Assembly: GCA_010909725.1 (NCBI GenBank) | Contig: JAACMV010000024.1 | Span: forward strand, 868,001 to 932,000 | Direction of reading: 5' to 3' | DNA: 64,000 bases | Origin: Picochlorum sp. 'celeri' | Taxonomy: Eukaryota > Chlorophyta > Trebouxiophyceae | Part shown: one piece after another, positions 18,374-29,976 of the stretch | Position numbering within the stretch: the stretch's first letter is position 1 | Layout of the letters: each line of letters starts with the position of its first letter | Position numbers and translations under genes: made by a program | Notes under the pieces: generated by a model | What the model was told of the DNA's origin: nothing | Seen by the model: only the letters and a program-made list of their open reading frames with translations | Database searches by the model: none

Positions 18374-19971
18374 TCAAGCATCCATGGCGTCTTTCATGAT
18401 ACGTTCAATGTCGGTGGCTTTGGTGGGAATTTGGGATGAGAGCACGAGTGGTCCATCATCTGTAATGCATACATCATCCTCGATCCGCACACCGATTCCT
18501 CTATACTCTCCGAACATGGAATCATCTGGTATGTATATGCCTGGTTCAATGGTAAGAATAACGCCGGATTCCAATGGCATGTCGTGGGACACGCCACTGC
18601 AGTCATGGGTGTCCAGGCCTAGCCAATGGCCAACAGAATGGGGATAGAATGTTCTGTATGATGTTCCATTGCCCACGAGCGAATGCACCCCTCGTCTCGA
18701 TGATAAGGATTTCAGTCCCTTTTGTATCAAATCAATGGACATTCTGTGCAACTCGCGCAGCGTATTTCCAGGTTTGCATTGCTCTAGCAGAGTCTGGTGA
18801 ATCTCATACACAGTTTCATAGACATCTCTACCCGGCCCATCGAATGTGCCATGTATAGGCCATGTTCGGGTGACATCAGAGCAATATCCAAAATACTCAC
18901 AGCCAGCATCCATGAGTACCAAGGTATTCTCTTCCATTCTCTTGTCATTTCTTGAATAATGGATGGTACATGCATCTGGTCCAGAGCCAACAACTGGCGG
19001 ATATGACATCCTCTGCGCCCCTTGGAGCCGGCACTGATATTCAAACAATGCCGATAATGTATGCTCCGATACTCCTGGTCGAGTTGATCGCATACATTCC
19101 ATCATTGCCTGTGCAGCAATGCTTGCAGACCTAGACATGTGTGCAATCTCAGACTCTGACTTTTTCCACCGAATCGTATGTAGAATAGAATTCAATGAGC
19201 TCACTGTTTTTGTTCCACACTTGTGAATAACACCAAGAGCGTGCCTCCAATGATCCGCACTGAGCAACTGTGGAGTGTTTGCATGCACATCCAGATACAG
19301 CCGCTGTGCAGCATTGACCTGTCGGGCCAAATGATTGGGAATCTCAGAGACGTAATGCACCTCATCGGCGCCTATGAATTCTTTTGCTGCTTCTCGTGAC
19401 ATCAATGGTCCTGTCCAGGTATCGCGAAATTCACTCGGATCTGGGCAGTACACTGTGAACACTCCCTCTGAATCAATTGTTGCCAATGTGTCAGGTTGAA
19501 CAATACCAGTGAGATACTGATGATCAGAATTCGGTCGATACGGATATGGTATAATACCGGACATGTACGCCATTGGTGCTGATCCGAGTACTGCCAGACT
19601 CCCTGGTTCCATGGCATTGGAAAATGCCCTTCTCCGCTGTCGGAATTCATCCCCAGAGATGCCTGGTTGTACATCACCAGGAGACATCAACTGCATATAT
19701 TCATCGGTTCCTCTATATTAGACCATACTACTGATCAATATACATGTATAACAATGGTGATGCCATGTCAACGCACGTATGGATGAGTCTCTGGCGTGGG
19801 CTGACCTGCCAGCATGGTCCCTCCCACAGTCTGCTGCTGCTGAAAATCTACATTATGCCACATGGCACTCGTTGAAGACGTCATCCATCTCCTTGATACA
19901 CTATAACTCATCCCATGCTCCTCCAACACGGGAATACCACCCAAAAGACGCCCAAGAGCTCGCCTTGCCAT
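18374..19971 (-). CDS. Mitochondrial Xaa-Pro aminopeptidase (ICP55/XPNPEP3-like)
   Basis: Exon 1 is 19777-19971 and exon 2 is 18374-19690, split by an 86-nt intron (donor GTGCGT). The junction falls inside the family motif GQPTPETHPYLMSPGDVQPGIS, which validates it. The 503-residue protein has an Arg/Ser-rich mitochondrial presequence-like N-terminus. It ends in a pita-bread metallopeptidase domain with ligand motifs LMDAGCEYFGYCSDVTRTWP, HSVGHWLGLDTHD and IEPGIYIP. In yeast, Icp55 trims one residue after mitochondrial presequence cleavage and stabilises the products. The 18-base gap to the upstream small membrane protein gene and the 88-base gap to A49 suggest a run of tightly spaced same-strand genes. 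Confidence 0.93.
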
Positions 19972-19989
19972 GGTCGTTGTGCTTACTTC

Positions 19990-20184
19990 CTACCGTTCAG
20001 AAAGGTCAATGTCCCGTCCACCAGAAGACCTCTCCTCATTCGCCCTTTCCTGATGTGTCTTAAAACTTGTCTGGAGCTTGTAGATGGAATAGAGAGTCAA
20101 TGGAAGGGTCACAAAACCACCCACAAATGTAATACGATTTCCTCTCTTTGTCTTGAATTCAACAGGCCCAAACAGTCCCCACAT
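19990..20184 (-). CDS. Small single-span membrane protein, unknown
   Basis: The ORF of 64 residues begins MWGLFGPVEFKTKRGNRI. One hydrophobic helix (about residues 19-38) is followed by a charged, helical C-terminal tail. Size and layout resemble small accessory subunits of mitochondrial respiratory complexes, but I do not recognise the family. The ATG at 20184 is used because the ORF upstream has only a TTG. It lies 18 bases upstream of the ICP55-like gene on the same strand, an unusually short spacing for eukaryotic genes. Confidence 0.5.
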   Translation of the reverse strand: MWGLFGPVEFKTKRGNRITFVGGFVTLPLTLYSIYKLQTSFKTHQERANEERSSGGRDIDLSER

Positions 20185-20565
20185 CAATAAAGTTGACACA
20201 ATACTCAAAAAACGTCAATTAAATATCACAGCAAGGCTTGGATGGATGCTATATCTCATTCTGGATGACCCCATTGTCTTTCGTAATTTGGACTATTGAA
20301 ACCTGTTCTTTTTCTTTAGAATGCCTGCATTGGAGGATGGGATGGCACATTCTATGTACCACATTTTCTTCAATCAAGACATATGCGATTGGGTGGGCTC
20401 ATCAAAGGTCTTGTTCCTGTCATACGCAGAGTAGGGTTTTCTTGCGGTACTCCACTTCCCTTTTTCTAGTACGAGGGGTATCGCTGCAGACAATATTGAT
20501 TTGATTCGATAGAGAGGGTTGTATCTGCATACATTCTAGGTACAGAATCCTTCTGGGGGGAATAC
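20185..20565. promoter_or_regulatory. Divergent promoter before xanthine dehydrogenase
   Basis: About 380 bases separate the small membrane protein gene from the xanthine dehydrogenase gene on the other strand. I see no ORF, RNA or repeat of note. Confidence 0.3.
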
Positions 20566-23500
20566 ATGAGGGATCTGTTCTGTTATGTGAATGGGCAGAG
20601 GGAGCTCCTGCCCTCTGGTAGAGGAGAGTGCACTCTGTTGGAATATTTGCGAGGTGTGGTGAGCATGGCGTTATGGGAATCGATTGATATGTGTATCAAT
20701 GTACGTGTGGCATGATGCAGATGATCTTCAGCTGACGGGGGCAAAGTTAGGATGTGGTGAGGGTGGGTGTGGTGCCTGTACAGTCATGGTATCTCGTAGG
20801 AACCTGTACACGGGCGAGTTGGAGCATAGGTCTATTAATGCCTGTTTATGTCCACTATATTCGGTGATAGGATGCCATGTGGTGACGGTGGAGGGGATTG
20901 GGTCGACGAGAAAAGGATTGCATCCAGTTCAAGAGAGAATAGCAAAAGCTCATGGGAGTCAATGTGGGTTTTGTACTCCTGGATTTGTCATGAGTATGTA
21001 TGCGTTACTTCGATCCAAGAATGGAGAAGAGATTACTGAGGAAGAAATTGAGGAAAATTTAGCTGGAAATTTGTGTCGATGTACGGGGTATAGGCCCATT
21101 TTGGATGCATTCCGGTCATTTGCTGGGGCATACACCAATGGTGTGGAGGGCAATGCGTGTAATGGTCACGAGGAAGGGGGGACAATATGTCCAACGACTG
21201 GAAGGAGGTGTGATTGTGGGAATTCAAAAGTGGGCAATGGGGTTGATAGAGTTGTGTGTATCAAGGGTGATGTGATTACACCACCTGAGATGCTTTCTCA
21301 GGAACTGCACATGGCAGATCTTCGAATACTGGGAGATGTTGTCTCGTGGTATCGGCCGAATAGTTTGGAAAGTCTTTTGAAGTTGAAACACAAGATTCCA
21401 CATGGGAAGATTGTTGCTGGAAATACAGAGGTGGGGATTGAGATGAAGTTCAAGCATGCAGGGTATCGTGACTTGATCCACATTGGCGGGGTGAAGGAAC
21501 TCTTGCGGGTTGATATTGGCGATGATCGCGTCGTGTTTGGAAGTTCAGTTTCGTTAACAACTCTTATGAATGTCAGTCGTCGATTGGAAAAGGAGCGAGA
21601 ATCATTGTTATTTAAAGCTTTTGCAGAACAGTTGAAATGGTTTGCTGGCCCTCCTATAAGGAATTGGGCAACCATCGGCGGTAATGTAGTCACTGGGAGT
21701 CCAATATCTGATCTAAATCCCTTGTGGATAGTATCCAAGTCTGTGTTTAGTGTTGCAAGCTTGGAGCGAGGCGTGCGGGACGTTGCAGCCAAGGATTTCT
21801 TTTTGGGATATCGGGCAGTAGATTTGGCACCAGATGAGATATTGCTTCATGTTACCTTGCCTGACAGCAAACCGTTCGAGTATGTGAAAGAATTTAAGCA
21901 AGCTCAAAGAAGGGATGATGATATTGCTATCGTGAACTGTGGAGTTCGAGTGTCTTTTCAACATGCTGCAGAAAAGCAAGCATGGGTTGTTGAGGATTGT
22001 TGTATTGCATTTGGAGGGGTGGCTCCAGTGACTGCCATAGCGAAAATGACTGCAGCGTATATTATTGGGAAACAATTAAACATGGATACTTTGAATGGGG
22101 CGTTGAGAGTATTGAAAGACGAGTTGACTATTGGTGATAATGCTCCGGGTGGTCGAGTTGGATTCAGGAGGTCCGTCATGTCATCATTTCTGACAAAAGG
22201 GTTGGTGCATGCCGCGTCTGCACTGAAAAAAGATACATCTTGCATGAAATATCCATATCAAAGCGATGTTCTTGATAACGATGTGCGGGAGCTCGCAGAG
22301 TATCAGTTCATTCGGCATCCATCCAAGGGAATACAATATTTTTCGCAATCAGGAGAGGGAGATATTGTTGGGACACCCATCCAGCATGCATCTGCTGAGC
22401 TGCAAGCAAGTGGTGAAGCTGTGTACGTTGATGATATTCCAAAGCCAGTAGGAACACTCCATGCGGCTTTGGTGCTATCTGAAAAAGCACATGCATACAT
22501 CAAGTCAATTGATTGCTCTGAAGCCATGGCACTGCCTGGGGTTGTCAGTGTCCATCTCGCTGGCGATGTATTTGATAATAACATTGGTCCTGTCATCCAA
22601 GACGAAGAGCTCTTTGCATCAAATCTCGTCACTTTTGTCGGACAACCGCTCGGCATTGTGACAGCAAAGACACGAGCAGAGGCACTCAATGCTGCGAGAG
22701 CAGTAAAGGTTATGTACGATGAATTAGAGCCTGTCTTATCAATCGAGGATGCCATTCGCTGTGGATCTATTTTTGAGGGAAAAGGAAATTCTATATCTCG
22801 TGGGGATATCGAAAAGATTTTCGATGCCACATATGGTGATGATGTGGTTCAGGTGGAAGGGCAGGTGCAATTGGGAGGCCAGGAGCATTTCTACTTGGAG
22901 CCTAATGCCCATCTTGTCATGCCAACTGAATCCGGTGAAATTCTCTCATATAGTTCCACACAGTGCCCTGACAAGCATCAGCGATATATTTCGAAATGCT
23001 TGAATATCCCTTCACACAAGGTGGTTGTCAAGACCAAACGCATTGGTGGTGGGTTTGGTGGAAAAGAAACACGTGCTGCATTCGTCAATACAGCTGCTGC
23101 TGTGGCATCATATCATCTGAATAAACCAGTATCTTTGGTTTTGGATAGAGACACAGATATGAGTATCACAGGAATGAGACATCCATTCATGGCCAGGTAT
23201 AAAGCTGCGTGTACCAGGGATGGAAAGCTGCTTGCAGTGGACGTCAATCTGTATTCTAATGCAGGCAACTCGCTTGATCTCTCAGCATCTGTCATGGATA
23301 GAGCGCTTCTCAGTCTCGATAACGTGTACTACATTCCCCACGTGAGGTTGAATGGTACAGTGTGCAAGACAAATCTGGCATCAAACACAGCCTTTCGAGG
23401 ATTCGGGGGACCCCAGGGCATGGCAGTCATGGAAAATATACTCGACAAGCTATCTCAAAAAGCATCTATCGACGTACATATCATGAAGTCAATGAACATG

Positions 23501-24622
23501 TATAGAGAAGGAGATGAAACGCCCTACGGCATGCCACTACATGGTTGTCAGGCAAGGAGGTGTTGGGAAGAAGCAATCCAATCAGCTGGGGGCTTGGATT
23601 CCCGCAAAAAGGCCATAGAGGAGTTCAATTCCACCCACAAATACACCAAACGTGGCATTGCTGTGACTCCAACAAAGTTTGGTATATCCTTCACCTTGAA
23701 GATGCTCAACCAAGCAGGAGCTCTTGTTCACATTTACCATGGAGACGGAACCATCCTTGTATCCCACGGAGGCGTCGAAATGGGACAAGGTCTCCACACA
23801 AAAGTGTGTCAGATAGTAGCACAGGCTCTCTCTGTACCAATAGAGAAGGTGCATATAAGCGAAACATCCACTGACAAGGTCCCTAATGCATCACCCACAG
23901 CAGCCTCAGCATCAAGTGACATGTATGGAGCAGCAGCAGCCAATGCATGCGCTCAACTCCTGGAAAGACTAAAACCATACAAAGATATGTACCCAGACGC
24001 TACGTTCAACGACATCGTACAGAAAGCGTATGCCGATAGGGTTGATCTCTGTGCACATGGATTTTACAAGACACCACAGATCACAGGATTTGGTGGCCAC
24101 AGACCCTTCAACTACCTCACCTATGGAGTCGCCGTCACTGAAGTTGAACTGGACACACTCACTGGTAATTGGCATGCTCTCCGTTCAGATATCGTGATGG
24201 ATGTAGGACAATCTCTGAACCCAGCAATTGATATTGGCCAGATTGAAGGTGCATTTGTTCAAGGCATGGGCTGGTCCTGTCTCGAGGAAGTCGTCTGGGG
24301 GGATGCAGACCATCCCTGGATTGCCAGAAAAGGCTCACTCTTCACATCCGGGCCAGGAACCTATAAAATACCCACAGCAAATGACATCCCAGTAGATTTC
24401 CGAGTATCCCTCCTCAGAAATGCCCCATGCGAACAGACCCCTCTCGTCCACAGCAGCAAGGCTGTCGGTGAACCACCATTCTTCCTTGGAACATCAGTCT
24501 TCTGGGCACTCAAAGACGCCATCTACGCCTACAGGAGAGACGTTGGAATCACAGGATGGTTCAACTTGGATGCTCCATGCACCCCTGAGCGTTTACGAAT
24601 GGCCTGTCTTCTTGATCAATAA
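20566..24622 (+). CDS. Xanthine dehydrogenase
   Basis: Exon 1 (20566-20653) is joined to exon 2 (20721-24622) across a 67-nt intron (donor GTGTGG). The junction restores YLRDDLQLTGAKLGCGEGGC, the first 2Fe-2S motif. The 1329-residue protein holds two 2Fe-2S domains (second motif QCGFCTPGF with CRCTGYRP), an FAD domain (IVAGNTEVGIEMKF, NWATIGGNVVTGSP) and the molybdopterin domain (GGQEHFYLEPNA, AFRGFGGPQGM, EMGQGLHTK, VGEPP). The substrate-orienting Glu, Arg and catalytic Glu of bovine XDH are present. It oxidises hypoxanthine and xanthine to urate in purine degradation. Full length matches the family. Confidence 0.97.
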
Positions 24623-24636
24623 TTAATACCGTAGAA

Positions 24637-24641
24637 TGTAA
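24637..24641 (+). terminator. TGTAA polyadenylation signal of xanthine dehydrogenase
   Basis: TGTAA occurs 14 bases after the stop codon. Confidence 0.4.
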
Positions 24642-24692
24642 CATTCAGTATCCCTACCATCACCCACCTATATGAATTCTATTCATTCAGGA

Positions 24693-24698
24693 TATATA
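24693..24698 (+). promoter_or_regulatory. TATA-like element upstream of cyclophilin
   Basis: TATATA lies 33-38 bases upstream of the cyclophilin ATG and 70 bases after the XDH stop, so the intergenic region must hold both 3' signal and promoter. Assignment as a TATA box is tentative. Confidence 0.3.
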
Positions 24699-24730
24699 GA
24701 ATATTAAGAAGAATTGAACGTATCAGCATC

Positions 24731-25595
24731 ATGACAAAGGCATTGATCGTGGCCTTGATCGTGGCAGCCTGCTGCACCCTCCCAGCCATGGCTGAGGAAA
24801 AGCGTGGCCCTGCAATTACATCGAAAGTTTTCTTTGATGTATCAATTGATGGAAAAGAGGCAGGTACGGACCATTGGATCGACTCATTTTACACACAAAC
24901 ACATCCATGTGATGTGATCTGCTCTTCTTCTTGACGCCTTATTTCGATAGATGAACGTCCATTCGTCCATTCATATTCACATATATCTTTTTGATATGCC
25001 ATAGGACGTGTTGTTATGGGATTGTATGGCAAAACTGTGCCAAAGACTGCCGAGAACTTTAGAGCCCTGTGCACTGGAGAGAAGGGTGTCGGCAACAAGG
25101 GAAAGCCTCTCCACTACGAGGGAAGCACATTCCACAGAGTCATTCCTCAGTTTATGATTCAGGGTGGAGACTTTACTGATGGAAATGGAACTGGCGGTGA
25201 ATCTATTTATGGAGACCGCTTTGCCGATGAGAATTTCAAGCTCAGACACACCAAACCTGGGTTGCTCAGGTAGGTTGTTTTTTTATTTTTGTTCTTCTTC
25301 TTTTGTATCCTTGTATTGATTCGATACGTACTTTTTTTCTCTATGAATAATAATAATATATATATATATATGCAGTATGGCAAATGCTGGACCAGATACC
25401 AATGGATCTCAGTTCTTCATCACCACTGTCAAGACTGCATGGTTGGATGGAAGGCACGTTGTGTTCGGTGAGGTGTTGGAGGGCATGGATGTTGTGTACA
25501 AGATTGAAGCTATTGGAAGTCCTTCTGGTCAGCCAAATAAGCAGGTTGTGATTACAAAGTCTGGAGAGCTCCCAACAACGACCCAGGAACTGTAA
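24731..25595 (+). CDS. Secretory-pathway cyclophilin (peptidyl-prolyl isomerase)
   Basis: Three exons: 24731-24863, 25005-25269 and 25376-25595 (introns 141 and 106 nt). The 205-residue product has a signal peptide ([21 protein letters not shown]) and one complete cyclophilin domain. Active-site residues are [42 protein letters not shown] and [10 protein letters not shown], with the Trp that confers cyclosporin binding. The product should assist protein folding in the ER. The C-terminus is Thr-Gln-Glu-Leu, which ends like KDEL-type signals but is not canonical. A TA-dinucleotide run sits directly before the second acceptor. TGTAA is found at 25732-25736. Confidence 0.96.
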
Positions 25596-25899
25596 TCACT
25601 CTTGCGTCGGAGGTCAACTCCATGCTCCATGGTACTGTGAATGGCCTTGGTATGGTACTGTGAAGTATACCTCGACCTTGTCATCGTCTATCCATGCATG
25701 GAGTCTCCGTGTGTGTGAGTCAAGGATTCAATGTAAATTGTAATAAAAGTATACAGATAGAGAGAGCACGGCATACGAGTCTCGAGCGTTGTGTTGGTTG
25801 TATCCCGTCACTCGACGTTCTCGTTGCTGTGCGAGAATTGCTTCCATTCCTTGATTCACACACCTCCCTGTGTCTCTGATCACTACAATACTAAAAAAT
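25596..25899. other. Cyclophilin 3' flank and MPS1 promoter
   Basis: The 304 bases include the likely polyadenylation signal TGTAA at 25732-25736. The remainder is unremarkable. Confidence 0.35.
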
Positions 25900-28743
25900 A
25901 TGGAAGGAGCATCGGTGATTGTTGAGAGAACGGAAGATACTGTCGGGTGTCCGATGAATGAAACGGTACGCCAACCGACTCGGCAGGAACAGGAGAATAG
26001 AGAAGATAAAACAGTCCAAATACGGAGGCGTATGTCTGGTATTTCATGGAAAAAGGATTTACATGTATATGTGAGTGATATTGTGGAAAGGCATCGGTCA
26101 GAGGAGGATGTGCGTTTGGTGAGACAGCTTGTGGGTCGAGTGGAGGAAGAGTATACGTCTGCTCAGACGTGGTGGGCGTTGCTGCATCATGAGGAATGCT
26201 TCTTTGAAGACGGGATGGAGAAGATGAAGGAGGTGTATCTGAAGCGGTCGTCTGCTCATGGGGTTATATTGTGTGATTTGTATGATTGGGCCACACGGTT
26301 GGTGCCACAACAGGGGAACAAGACAAAGCCGGCGTTTGTGAATATTTGGTTGGGGCATGCCCGGCAGCAGTGGTTGCGAGGGAAGGATGATGCTTTGGAT
26401 GCGATAAAGGCATTGAAGACGCAGCAGATTGGATTATCCTATGCGCCCTTGTATATTGAGTGGGCAAGCATTGAGGCAGCTTCTGATAATGTGAGAAAGG
26501 CCTTGTCTGTTGTGGACAAGGGGATTCGAGAGAATGCGCAGCCTTCAAGGTACGGTGAATGCATGTGTGTGTGTGTCAGTGGTGCTGTGTTCACTGTGTG
26601 ACATGTGTGCTGTAGTCATTTGGAATCTGTTGGGAAGGCACTGAAGGATGGGACGTTTGTGTATCGACCATTCTGGACGTTTTCGATTGATGAATCGGTT
26701 TCGTTGTCCGTTGGTCCACACAATGTGGATGTAGAAGGGAAGCAGCATGGGGCTAGCACATCCTGTCCACGAAGGCATGGGATTACACCATACTCTGGCA
26801 TCAAAAGCGCGCTAACGATTGAGAGTAAGACGCCAGGGTTTACTAAAGAATCGCAGCCTACGCCGTCGTATGGATTGGTTCGTCCAACGAGTTTATCAAG
26901 GAGTGGCAGTTCACGAGGAACCTCTGATGATGATGCAACTATTAGTAACATGCCATCAACGACGCCAGGTGGAGCTCGATATGGTGTACATCAGAACAAT
27001 CAACATAATAATACAGCAGGAAATGGTCATGCGATGCTTGCGAAGCAAGAATCAACAAGAGGGCCCATGGAGCCATCCACCCATGGTAGGATGGTGACAC
27101 CCTTGCCATCATCGAGGGGAGGAGAGCCATCGACACGTGGGCATACGATTGATTCTACAGGATCTTTTAGCGCACGTCGAAGTAGAATAAACTACAAGGT
27201 GATGGGGTCGTGCGAAAAGGTGGCGAAAAGCCTGCCAACAGAAGAAGTAAAAGGACTGCATGCAATCCCTGAGAATTCAAATGGGATTGTGACTGCAGGA
27301 AGCAGTCGAAAGATAAAGCCTATTGTCATTGATGGCACTGAGGATGCTGCATGTGTAGATGAAGATACCGTGCCTGTCGCAAAAAAGGCTGAGACAAGCG
27401 CGTGTGCTGTGCCAAAGGTACCTGCAGTAGTTGCAGGAGGGCTGGTGCCTCCGCGAGCACTGACACCTCTAAAGCCCCGAGAAGATTCCGCAGTGGCTTC
27501 CCAAAGTATGGGTCCTCCTCCAAAAGTTCCCCAGGCAGCTCCCAGCCAAGCACCCTCCCGACGAATTGTAGAGAATGAGAATATGGTTATTGTCAGGGAC
27601 ATCACCTATACAAAATTGGAATGCGTGGGAAAAGGAGGAAGTAGTAAAGTGTATAAAGTCATGGCACCAAATAAGAAGATTTTTGCCCTCAAAAGAATCC
27701 GTCTCAATGGCCGAGACAAGGAGGCAGCAGCTGGTTTCTTAGATGAGATTACTCTGCTCACTCGCTTAAAAGGAAAGTCAAACATCATTCAACTCATCGA
27801 CTCGGAGGTTCATAAGAGAGATGGCATCATTTATATGGTATTAGAGTGCGGCGATATCGATCTTGCTAAACTCTTACAGCGACATGAGGCTGCACGACAG
27901 GAGAGAAGATCAATCACTGGGGGTTCATCACATACTGCAGAGGTGGACGAGAATTTTGTCAGAATGTACTGGGAGCAAATGTTGCATGCTGTGGACACAA
28001 TCCACCGTGAACGCATAGTCCACTCTGACCTCAAACCAGCCAACTTTTTAATGGTTGAAGGACAGCTCAAACTCATAGATTTTGGAATAGCAAAAGCCAT
28101 ACAGGCCGATACGACATCGATTGCTCGAGAGTCACAAGTCGGAACATTAAATTACATGTCGCCAGAGGCAATCACGGGTGGAACATCCCGAGGAGGCGCC
28201 CCTCCTACAAAGGTGGGAAGAGCATCAGACATCTGGTCCTTGGGCTGCATTTTGTATCAAATGGTGTATGGCAAGACACCATTTGCGCATCTTCCATTTA
28301 TACAAAAAATGCATGCAATCATTGACGAGAATCATGAGATTGCCTTCCCACCACTGTCCAACCCTCACCTGCTGGATGTGATTCAAAGGTGCTTGCGACG
28401 ACACCCCAAGTCAAGGATTACCATGCAGGAATTGCTTGACCATCCATTCTTGCACCCCGCACTCCCTGATACAAAGCAGCATCATGATAGTATAGAATTA
28501 AGCAAGGATCAATTGCGAGAGCTGTTGCAGCAGGTGGCAACATCAGGAGTGACAAATTCCAATCTGAATGTTTTGAGTGAACAACTCTTCATGCAGCTGG
28601 CCAATGGTGCTTCACAGAACCCCAGCATCGCAGCACCCCAAGGAGACGACAAAGAGAATGGTCTGTCCCAGATACCCTCAAAGGTGACACACATTCAAAA
28701 GAATAGAAAGCCGTTGGCTGAACGACAAGACCATCATCATTGA
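25900..28743 (+). CDS. MPS1/TTK-type spindle checkpoint kinase
   Basis: Exon 1 (25900-26549) and exon 2 (26616-28743) are separated by a 66-nt intron (donor GTACGG). The 925-residue protein has an N-terminal helical region with the Bub1/Mps1-like TPR pattern (about 80-235: NIWLGHARQQW, YIEWASIEAA). A Ser/Thr-rich linker follows. The C-terminal kinase (about 547-845) has the Gly loop VGKGGSSKVYKV, Lys in FALKRIRL, HSDLKPANFL, DFG and the Mps1-specific activation segment ESQVGTLNYMSPEAI. Mps1 monitors kinetochore attachment and drives checkpoint signalling. A KEN sequence (DDKENG) near the C-terminus could be an APC/C degron. Confidence 0.93.
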
Positions 28744-28905
28744 CTTGTGTAACCATCAAAGCATACCGCCAATGGGCGACACTGCGACAGGTCCATGTTC
28801 CAAGAAAATCCAATGCGGATAGAATCGTCAGATTTGATCGTCTCATCCAGGAGCGTCTCTGCCTCGATGAGATATCCGCACTTGCCTTGGCTCCCAGTCG
28901 CACAC

Positions 28906-28913
28906 TATATAAA
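28906..28913 (+). promoter_or_regulatory. TATA box of psaK
   Basis: TATATAAA lies 51-58 bases upstream of the psaK start codon, a fitting distance for a TATA box with a short leader. It is the clearest core promoter element in the window. Confidence 0.5.
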
Positions 28914-28963
28914 TTCACGTTATCTCTTAACTTTCCATAGCACGTTTGATCGATTCTATCACG

Positions 28964-29575
28964 ATGCAGACCTCCGTATCTACAATCAGAGCAACTCCTT
29001 TGGTGGCCAAGGTATGTCCTGCATCGCACGATTCCAGTGACGATGCATAGGGAAAATCCATTTTATTGGCAGTGTATATCTGATCCTGGTGGCAACAAGA
29101 ACGAGCGAGAATTGATGGGGAGAAATGTGATTACATCCCTGTCAATGTTCTCATGGTTGCGTTGCGTTGTTTTCGCGGTAGACAGCTCGAGAATATTGGA
29201 TAATTCCTATATATGAATGCATTTAATGGCCCATCGCAGAGCCTGACGTTGTTAATATACTTGTTGCAGACTGCTGCTCCTAGAACCCAGGCCCGTAGAA
29301 CCCACCAGGTTGTGCGCGCCGAGTACCTCGGATCCGCCACCAACCAGATTATGATTCTTTCCACTGCTCTTCCATTGGTTGCTGGACGCTTCGGACTCGC
29401 CCCAACAGCAAACAAGAATGCATCTGCTGGACTTAAATTGTCCGAGAGATCATCCGGTCTTGTCTCCAACGACCCAGCTGGACTCACTGCCGCTGATGTG
29501 TTGGCTTTGGGAGCATTCGGACATGCTATTGGAGTCGGAATTGTGTTGGGACTCAAGGGAATTGGATCTTTGTAA
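28964..29575 (+). CDS. psaK: Photosystem I reaction centre subunit PsaK
   Basis: Exon 1 (28964-29011) and exon 2 (29270-29575) are split by a 258-nt intron, the longest complete one here. The 117-residue precursor starts with a transit peptide ([16 protein letters not shown]...). The mature part has two membrane helices around [22 protein letters not shown] and [21 protein letters not shown], typical of PsaK. The subunit sits at the edge of photosystem I in the thylakoid and helps bind light-harvesting complex I. It is nuclear encoded in green algae and plants. The exon break near the end of the transit peptide is common for plastid genes. TGTAA follows at 29687-29691. Confidence 0.95.
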
Positions 29576-29976
29576 ATGGGGAATGCCACCCTTGACGCAG
29601 TCGTAGAGGACGTGTGTGTGCAGGCAGCCAACCGCCTTCTCGGCTGAAAAAGATCATAGCAGAACTACAATCATCATACATGTGCATGTAAATCAGACTG
29701 TTAGAATACGAATCTTCTGGCCATTGTTGGTCATTGTTGTTTGTACGTCGTGTGGGTTACCCCAGGTTATCATGGGTGACGGACCTCGTCTTAAATAAAC
29801 AATTTTAAGATGCGTCGGGTGCTGAATCGAAGCAGGATAATGACGGATAGGCTTCCGATTCACAAGCGATGTAGCCCATCGCCTCCAATTCAAACATCAA
29901 TTTAATAAAACAGTTTTCCTCGGACGTCCAGTATCGTCATACATTCTCCGGAAAGAATTATCCAACGTTGCACGCC
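29576..29976. other. psaK 3' flank and BADC promoter
   Basis: The gap of 401 bases contains the psaK 3' UTR with TGTAA at 29687-29691 and the upstream region of the BADC gene, including TTAATAAAACAG near 29902-29913. No ORF or RNA gene is recognised. Confidence 0.35.

Noticed and set aside
29576..29976. Possible tRNA or structured RNA in the psaK/BADC gap
   Set aside because: Short complementary stretches around 29755-29790 do not build a cloverleaf, and no T-loop or anticodon arm was found.
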